Made by a program: the position numbers and the translations under genes
Part shown: positions 59,271 to 64,000 of the stretch, piece after piece
How the letters are laid out: every line of letters begins with the position of its first letter
Position numbering within the stretch: the stretch's first letter is position 1
Source: Streptomyces tibetensis
Lineage (GTDB): Bacteria > Actinomycetota > Actinomycetes > Streptomycetales > Streptomycetaceae
Direction of reading: 5' to 3'
NCBI RefSeq assembly: GCF_007655005.1
Contig: NZ_SZVW01000020.1
Coordinates: forward strand, 62,001-126,000
DNA length: 64,000 nt
The notes under the pieces: model-generated
Databases searched by the model: none
What the model saw: only the letters and a program-made list of their open reading frames with translations
Told to the model about the DNA's origin: nothing

Positions 59271-60077
59271 ATGTCGGATCAGTTGAACGCCACACTTTCG
59301 GGACAGGCCCCCACCGCGCTAGCCGAAGACGTCTCTGTCGCGACTCCACTGGCTGCGCCCCGCATCGCCGGTCGTGACGCTGCTTCGGCAGCTCTCGGGA
59401 CGTACCAGCAGGCGCTCGGCGCGCCCGAAGCTACTGTCCGGCTCAGGGGAGATGATGTGGAGGGGGTCGTCTACAGCGCGAGCCCCGGCGGACGAGAGAC
59501 AGAGATCGTCGCGCTGGTCCGGCGCGACACTGCGGGCCTGATTGACACGATCGACGTCTACGGCCGGCCGTGGCCGTTCATGGCCGTTCTCCGCGAAGTG
59601 ATCGCGAAGATGGACCCCGCTCTCGCAGACCCGAGCCTGGGATCTGGACCGTATGCCCCGGAAGGGCCGACACCGGTTTGGGTAGACCATCCAGCCGTCC
59701 CGCCGCTGGCGCAGGACGTTACCCTGTACTCCCCGATCCTGCGCGAAGAGCCGACAGGGAAAGCTGTCGTCGGGCCCATCCTCAAAGCGGCGGCGCAAAG
59801 TTTCAGCGACCTCAAGGTACGTGCCGTTCTCGACATTGCGGGCCAGACGGGATTCGCGGTGGTGATCGACGAATACGTGGACGGCGGTCACGTTCAGCAA
59901 CTGGTAGAGATCTTCACGCTCAACAATGCGGGCGAGGTCGGAGGGATCCGAATCTTCACCCGGCCGTGGCTTGTGACCGCCCAGTTCCGTAAGAGTATGT
60001 ACGCCCTGCTGAAAGACACTCTCGGCCCCGAATTCTGGGAGGGGCCCGACGTGGAAGAACCCTTGCGCACCCCATGA
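59271..60077 (+). CDS. Hypothetical protein with probable duplicated NTF2/SnoaL-like fold
   Basis: A 268-residue soluble protein with two similar halves. The first (about 35-120) has GRDAASAALGTYQQALGAPEATVRL and DTIDVYGRPWPFMAVLREV; the second (about 135-240) has DVTLYSPIL, AAAQSFSDLKVRAVLD, VQQLVEIFTLNNAGEVGGIRIFTRPW. The repeated helix-strand pattern and the DxYGRPW / IFTRPW pair suggest two NTF2-like domains. ATG 59271 is six bases from GAGGAGGG. I do not recognise a function. Confidence 0.8.
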   Translation: MSDQLNATLSGQAPTALAEDVSVATPLAAPRIAGRDAASAALGTYQQALGAPEATVRLRGDDVEGVVYSASPGGRETEIVALVRRDTAGLIDTIDVYGRPWPFMAVLREVIAKMDPALADPSLGSGPYAPEGPTPVWVDHPAVPPLAQDVTLYSPILREEPTGKAVVGPILKAAAQSFSDLKVRAVLDIAGQTGFAVVIDEYVDGGHVQQLVEIFTLNNAGEVGGIRIFTRPWLVTAQFRKSMYALLKDTLGPEFWEGPDVEEPLRTP

Positions 60078-60300
60078 CATGAGGCCCTGGCCCTGACTCA
60101 GGCTCCGTCTCCTGGCGCCATCCCACGATCACTGCACCGCGCACGTGGAAGGCCGGGCACAAGAGTCGTCCGGGCGAAAGAGCAGCGGAGGGCTCCGTTT
60201 GCACAGCAGCTGGCGGTACGCCGACGAGGGCGGGCGGGTGCCGTCGTCTCCCGCCCGGATCGGTCCAGCGGGCCACCGACCAACAGGTGGACTCAGTCAA

Positions 60301-60589
60301 TCACCGTGTACCGGCCGCTCGTTTACGGCTGACCGCGACGATCCCGGCTCCTGCGAGGAGTAGTCCGTCAGCCGCGGCGGCGCCGACGACGCCTAGAGAG
60401 CTGAGTGCCGTTTCGGCGAGGGCGGGCGTGAGGGAATGGCCTCGGGCGGCGTCTCAAATGACGTCGGTGACAGCATCTGGGTGGGCAATCATCACACTGT
60501 GGGAGGAGTCGATCTCGACGGTGCGGGAACCGGCGCGCTTGGCTTGGGAGCGCTCCATCGGGCGCATGGGGGTCCGAATCGCCGCGGCT
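60301..60589 (-). pseudogene. C-terminal alpha/beta hydrolase remnant
   Basis: The minus strand gives MERSQAKRAGSRTVEIDSSHSVMIAHPDAVTDVI, which resembles the His-containing end of an alpha/beta hydrolase (DSSHSV). A stop codon follows at 60454-60456. The frame continues in the same phase as ARGHSLTPALAETALSSLGVVGAAAADGLLLAGAGIVAVSRKR to 60301, a plausible C-terminal membrane tail. The 5' part has been replaced by the alcohol dehydrogenase gene end. Confidence 0.6.
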
Positions 60590-61612
60590 TCAGCCGGTGG
60601 TGAGCACCATCCGGAAGCGGGCGGCGCCGGACAGCATTTTCTTGTACGCCTCATCTGCTTGGTCCAGCGACACGGTCTCGATCATCGGGCGGATCCCGTG
60701 CAGGGCGCTGAACACCATGGTGTCCTGCACGTCCTGGGCGGTGCCGGACGGGTGGCCGCGGAGGACTTTGCCGCTCAGTATGAGCTGGTTCGGGCTGATT
60801 CCTAGCGGCTCGGCGTCGGCGCCGATGACCACAAGCTCGCCGCGGGGGCGGAGCCCTTCCATAGTCGCCGTGATAGCCAAGGAGTTGGCTGCAGTGGCTA
60901 GAACTACTCTGGCGCCACCGAGGGACTGCAGCGCGTCCGCGACCGTGGTGTCCGCCGTGCTGTCGACGTAATGGTGGGCGCCGAGCTGCTTGGCAAAGTC
61001 GGCCTTGTCCGGCCCGCGGGCGATGGCGACGGTCTCGAACCCCATTGCGGCCGCATATTTCGTTCCCAGGTGGCCAAGGCCGCCGATGCCGAGTACGGCG
61101 ACCAGATCGCCAGGCCGTGCGGAGCTACGGCGCAGTCCGTTGTACATGGTCACACCCGCACAGGCCAGGGGCGCCGCGTCGGTCGCCGCCAGGGCGTCGG
61201 GGATCCGTGCGAGGGCGTCGGCCGGTGCGATCACCGTGTCGGCGAACCCCCCGTCGTATGCCCATCCGGGTACCTTCAGGTTCTCGCACACAATAAAGTC
61301 GCCCTGTCTGCACGGTGGGCAGTGCCAGCAGCTGCCGCCGAACCAGCCCACGGCCACACGGTCGCCCACCCGCCAGCCGCTGTATGTTCCCTCGCCGACC
61401 TCTTCGATACGCCCGGCGATCTCGTGCCCGGGGACCAGGGGGAACCGGACGCCAGGCAGGAGGGCGTTCACGAATGCAGCGTCGCTGTGGCAGATACCGC
61501 ACGCCTCGACAGCGATCCTCACGTGTCCGGGGCCGGGCTGCGGGACCTCACGCTCGACGATCTCCAAGGGGCCACCGGCCGCAGCGGCCTGCGCCACTCG
61601 ATGGGCACTCAT
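60590..61612 (-). CDS. Zinc-dependent alcohol dehydrogenase (AdhA/cinnamyl-type MDR)
   Basis: A 340-residue MDR alcohol dehydrogenase. Catalytic zinc ligands are in EACGICHSDAAFV and PGHEIAGRIEEVG. The structural zinc Cys are in SCWHCPPCRQGDFIVC, and Cys of APLACAGVTMYNGL is the third catalytic ligand. The NAD(P) motif is VAVLGIGGLGHLGTKYAAAMG. It resembles AdhA/YahK-like enzymes reducing aldehydes. ATG 61612 follows GGAGAG. Its 3' end abuts a hydrolase remnant and its 5' end lies close to the crotonase duplicate, so it sits inside rearranged DNA yet is intact. Confidence 0.94.
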   Translation of the reverse strand: MSAHRVAQAAAAGGPLEIVEREVPQPGPGHVRIAVEACGICHSDAAFVNALLPGVRFPLVPGHEIAGRIEEVGEGTYSGWRVGDRVAVGWFGGSCWHCPPCRQGDFIVCENLKVPGWAYDGGFADTVIAPADALARIPDALAATDAAPLACAGVTMYNGLRRSSARPGDLVAVLGIGGLGHLGTKYAAAMGFETVAIARGPDKADFAKQLGAHHYVDSTADTTVADALQSLGGARVVLATAANSLAITATMEGLRPRGELVVIGADAEPLGISPNQLILSGKVLRGHPSGTAQDVQDTMVFSALHGIRPMIETVSLDQADEAYKKMLSGAARFRMVLTTG

Positions 61613-61712
61613 CTGGATCTCTCCGTGGTAGGCGTGTATGGACACCCCTGCGTTCAGCAGACCAGCTCTGAGCCCATCATGCACGTGGACCAATGCCGGT
61701 GAGCATTCGGAC

Positions 61713-61883
61713 GAACCGGACGGCTTCGTCGAACGCCTGGCCAAGCGCATCGCCGGCTTCCCGCCCAAGGGAGTCTGCGCCGCCAAGCGTTTGATCAACG
61801 ACCTCACGCCGGCGGAACTCGCGCATATCCGCTCCGGCGCCGCCACCTTCCAGGCACTGATCGCCCTGGCCGAAGCCCGCGAG
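61713..61883 (+). pseudogene. Duplicated 3' fragment of an enoyl-CoA hydratase gene
   Basis: Encodes FVERLAKRIAGFPPKGVCAA, then KRLINDLTPAELAHIRSGAATFQALIALAEARE, nearly the same as residues near 195-249 of the hydratase at 57753. No start codon, oxyanion-hole motifs or proper C-terminus accompany it. The frame runs on into foreign sequence. Confidence 0.9.
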
Positions 61884-61955
61884 CCGACATCCAGGACGGT
61901 GGCGGAGGATGAACGTTTCTCCGTAGTCGCCTGTCTCCCCCGCCTCCATCACGTC

Positions 61956-62144
61956 TCAGCACACGCTTCGGTCGAGGTGGGCCCCCAGGCTCGCCTGGCG
62001 GTGAGCTGTGACGCGGAACGCCCCGAGCAGCAGTGCGGCGTCACTGACCGCGGTGAGCCCCTTACCGCGCACGTCCCCGACGATCAGTCGGGTGCCGAAG
62101 GTGGTGCGCGCCGCCGTGTACAGGTCACCGCCGATTCGAGCCTC
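61956..62144 (-). pseudogene. PP2C/SpoIIE phosphatase remnant
   Basis: The minus strand gives ARIGGDLYTAARTTFGTRLIVGDVRGKGLTAV and LLLGAFRVTAHRQASLGAHLD, the metal-binding heart of a SpoIIE-type phosphatase, most like the protein at 49908. It stops abruptly at 61956 and has no N-terminal part of its own: the same frame runs upstream into transposase-like sequence. Confidence 0.82.
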
Positions 62145-62153
62145 GCCTCCGCG

Positions 62154-62252
62154 GCCAGGTAGCGCTCGCGCCGCGAGCAGTCCGACGGCTCCCGTGATGT
62201 ATCGGTACACCGTGCTCACGCCCACATCGACACCCGTTGCTACCGATGTCAC
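62154..62252 (-). mobile_element. IS5-like transposase helix-turn-helix remnant
   Basis: The minus strand reads ATGVDVGVSTVYRYITGAVGLLAA, which matches the helix-turn-helix at the N-terminus of IS5-family DDE transposases from Streptomyces (GxGVSTVYRYIxEAVxxLAALAP, from memory). No catalytic DDE region and no terminal repeat remain. It directly joins the phosphatase remnant. Confidence 0.6.
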
Positions 62253-62704
62253 ACTCCGCGCATCCCGCCCAGTGCGCCTCGGTTCTGCTGAACGGAACTG
62301 GCCGGGGCCGCCCGCGACACCGGAACCCAAGTCATCAGCACGCAAACGCTGAGGCCACCCAACGATCCTGAAACCATCCGCGAGATCGCGATGCCGAAGG
62401 TGTGCGCCGCCCCATAGCAAAATCGCAGCGCAGGCAGGCCCCGGTCACGTCACCGGCCATGAGGCAGCTCCCAACCACCCATCGGCCCGCGAGTCGGAAG
62501 ATCCCGGCCGAACTCCGATCCGGCCGGGACTCTCCCGCCGCCGCCTGGGCGGGACTCTGCACCATGAGGACAGCACCCGAGCTGGCTGTGCCAGGCAAGC
62601 CCGCAGCTGCCACTCCTGCAAGCGACGGTGTTCAGACGGTGGTGCGATTGCCCTGGCGGGCGGCGAGCGCGGCCTCGCGGCTGGGGTAGGCGGGCAGGCC
62701 CGCG
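62253..62704. other. Gene-free spacer
   Basis: About 450 bases of decayed sequence with no gene that I can support on either strand. Confidence 0.45.
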
Positions 62705-63193
62705 ATGCCCATGGCGGCGCCGGCGCCCGGGGCGGCCCCTGCCCCGTCCGCCCCCGGATCGGCCCCGGCGCCCGCCGCTGCGGGCGCTCCGGCGAGCCCG
62801 CCGCGGGCGGCCGCCGCCATGGGTCTGGGTGTCGGCGGCTCCATGCGGCAGGAGGTCTACCAGGACGACCGGCCGCTCTCGGACTGGTCGGAGAAGCCCG
62901 CCGGGCGGGTGTTCGTGCACCTGGCGACGCCACCGGAGTGGCGCCGCATCACCGGCGAGGCCGCACCGCCGTCGCCGGTGGACCGGGCCGCCTACACCCG
63001 GGCCGGCCTGCCCTGGTTCGACTATTTCGACCAGGACGCGGTGGACCTCGCCCCCACGGACACGCTCCAGTCCGTCAAGCCGGTCGGCGACTGGCTCGGC
63101 GACGACCACGCGCCCTGGCAGCCGCCCACGCCGGGGCAGACGCAGCAGCTGAAGGACGCCCCGGGCCGACCGGTCGCGGACGGGGACTGGTAG
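62705..63193 (+). CDS. Hypothetical protein, 162 aa, possible truncated form
   Basis: The first 37 residues are Ala/Pro-rich (APAPGAAPAPSAPG...), then a structured part reads MRQEVYQDDRPLSDWSEKPAGRVFVHLATPPEWRRITG, then AYTRAGLPWFDYFDQDAVDL and KPVGDWLGDD. This ending resembles the C-terminal part of longer Streptomyces proteins with RVFVHI and YTxxGLPWF motifs, so the gene may have lost its 5' part, or the short form may be genuine. I assign no function. ATG 62705 is the first usable start but has no strong ribosome site. Confidence 0.55.
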   Translation: MPMAAPAPGAAPAPSAPGSAPAPAAAGAPASPPRAAAAMGLGVGGSMRQEVYQDDRPLSDWSEKPAGRVFVHLATPPEWRRITGEAAPPSPVDRAAYTRAGLPWFDYFDQDAVDLAPTDTLQSVKPVGDWLGDDHAPWQPPTPGQTQQLKDAPGRPVADGDW

Positions 63194-63520
63194 TCGGCCG
63201 GAGGCATCGTGGGCGAGAAACTGGTGGCAGCGCGTCAAGGGGAGGGCTGGTGGTCGGCCGGGAGCGTCACGGAGGGGGCCGGTGGTCGGCCAGGAGCCTC
63301 GCGGACAGGGCTGGCGGTCGGCCGGGAGCGTCACGGAGGGGGCCGGTGGTCGGCCAGGAGCCTCGCGGACAGGGCTGGCGATCGGGCGGGGCGCGTCGGC
63401 CGCCTCCTCCTCTCGGGGCGTTGCGCCGTGCGCAACACCGCTGCCGTTTGTTGCACCCGAGGGCAGGCAAACGCCAAGGTGGCAGTCACGACGGGGACGA
63501 GTGACGACCTGAGGGGCGAC
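63194..63520. other. Repeat-containing spacer before the lactonase gene
   Basis: 327 bases without a gene. It contains the 64-bp tandem repeat described separately and the GAGGGG ribosome site of the next gene. Confidence 0.6.
63252..63379. repeat. Two tandem 64-bp repeats
   Basis: Copies start at 63252 and 63316 (GGTCGGCCGGGAGCGTCACG...), nearly identical. Each contains two related half-units beginning GGTCGGCC, so the ancestral unit is about 32 bp. Confidence 0.9.
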
Positions 63521-64000
63521 ATGGGAAGTGGTGGCTGGAGCAGGCGCCGGTTCGTCGGCGCGGTGACGGGCGGGGCCGCCGCGGCGGCGCTGCCGTCCTG
63601 CGACAAGGCGCCCGCGCCCCCGTCGGCCCCGGCCGCAACGCCCGAGGTGGGTACGAGCCCGTCGCGCGAGGCCCGGCGCCCCTCCGGGCCCCGGCCGCTC
63701 CACCTCGGCACCTACACCTCCGTCGAGGGCGGCGGCAAGGGCATCGGCCTGGCGACCTACGACGCGGCGACGGGTGAGATCACCGGCGTCGGCACGATCG
63801 GCGGCGTCGGCGACCCGTCGTACCTCGCGGTCCACCCGGACCGCGGCACGCTGTACGCGGTGGACGAGCGTGCGGACGGGGCCGTGACCGCCGTCCGGCT
63901 GTCCGACCGGAAGGTGCTGGGCAGCCGCAGTACCGGCGGGGCCGCCCCCTGCCATCTGTCGGTGCATCCGGGCGGGCGCTGGCTGCTCAGCGCGAACTAC
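63521..64000 (+). CDS. Exported lactonase-family beta-propeller protein (3' end beyond window)
   Basis: 160 residues are visible. The N-terminus WSRRRFVGAVTGGAAAAALPSC has a twin-arginine motif followed by a hydrophobic stretch and a Cys, so Tat export and perhaps lipid attachment are likely. After a Pro/Ala linker, HLGTYTSVEGGGKGIGLATYDAATGEIT, DPSYLAVHPDRGTLYAVDE and PCHLSVHPGGRWLLSANY match the first blades of the 7-bladed 6-phosphogluconolactonase/YbhE-like propeller. The complete family length is about 350-400 residues. Exported members act on unknown lactones or serve as binding proteins. Confidence 0.9.
   Translation, partial: MGSGGWSRRRFVGAVTGGAAAAALPSCDKAPAPPSAPAATPEVGTSPSREARRPSGPRPLHLGTYTSVEGGGKGIGLATYDAATGEITGVGTIGGVGDPSYLAVHPDRGTLYAVDERADGAVTAVRLSDRKVLGSRSTGGAAPCHLSVHPGGRWLLSANY

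Noticed and set aside
62632..62844. Minus-strand 70-residue frame ending AGLPAYPSREAALAARQGNRTTV
   Set aside because: The tail looks protein-like, but most of the frame is antisense to the better plus-strand frame at 62705 and is Ala/Gly low complexity. Undecided, so not annotated.
1..64000. CRISPR array, rRNA or tRNA genes, replication origin
   Set aside because: No regularly spaced short repeats, no rRNA-like conserved blocks, no cloverleaf, and no DnaA-box cluster were seen on reading both strands.

Overview
The window is high-GC actinobacterial DNA, almost certainly from a Streptomyces chromosome. The evidence is the extreme third-position GC, frequent GTG starts and GGAGG ribosome sites, and typical Streptomyces families: SpoIIE-type phosphatases, a conservon (cvn) signalling operon, a CYP105/ferredoxin pair, DUF4230, DUF4235 and VanZ proteins, a bacterial terpene synthase and an EF-G-binding FBP protein. 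I saw no rRNA, tRNA or CRISPR array. Both edges cut genes: a family-2 glycoside hydrolase on the left and a Tat-exported lactonase-like propeller on the right.

Left part (1-20 kb): an exported beta-galactosidase-like enzyme; a PAS-GAF-PP2C-ATPase regulator; an ArsB/CitM-like transporter whose best start is a CTG codon; an unusual membrane protein joining a sigma-like head, a zinc finger, fifteen 11-residue repeats, a membrane helix and a ricin-type lectin; an AraC regulator divergent from a phytanoyl-CoA-type dioxygenase; an aldo/keto reductase, a flavoprotein, a MITE-like element, and a CYP105-type P450 with its [3Fe-4S] ferredoxin behind a perfect palindrome; then LysE-type and CDF-type transporters, an F420-type reductase and a glutathionyl-hydroquinone-reductase-like GST.

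Middle (20-45 kb): a class I terpene synthase converges on a complete conservon (sensor kinase, roadblock protein, DUF742 protein, small GTPase, P450). The P450 lacks the conserved K-helix arginine, as in the CYP157 family. Further right are a GlxA-type regulator with a quinone oxidoreductase, an aldehyde/alcohol dehydrogenase operon facing a MarR regulator across two palindromes, several stress or housekeeping genes (STAS, DUF4230, VanZ, SDR, PHP, HAD, FUSC), a decayed ROK gene, and a P450-BM3-like fusion (CYP102 type) divergent from a PAS-LuxR regulator.

Right part (47-63 kb) looks accessory and decaying. Intact genes (two VOC proteins, a membrane PP2C phosphatase, an HSL-type esterase, SRPBCC, a DUF3533 membrane protein, enoyl-CoA hydratase, zinc alcohol dehydrogenase) sit among remnants of a DJ-1/PfpI gene, two alpha/beta hydrolases, a second enoyl-CoA hydratase, a PP2C phosphatase and an IS5-like transposase, with long spacers that hold no recognisable gene. 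All functions are read from sequence motifs and family knowledge; no search was run.
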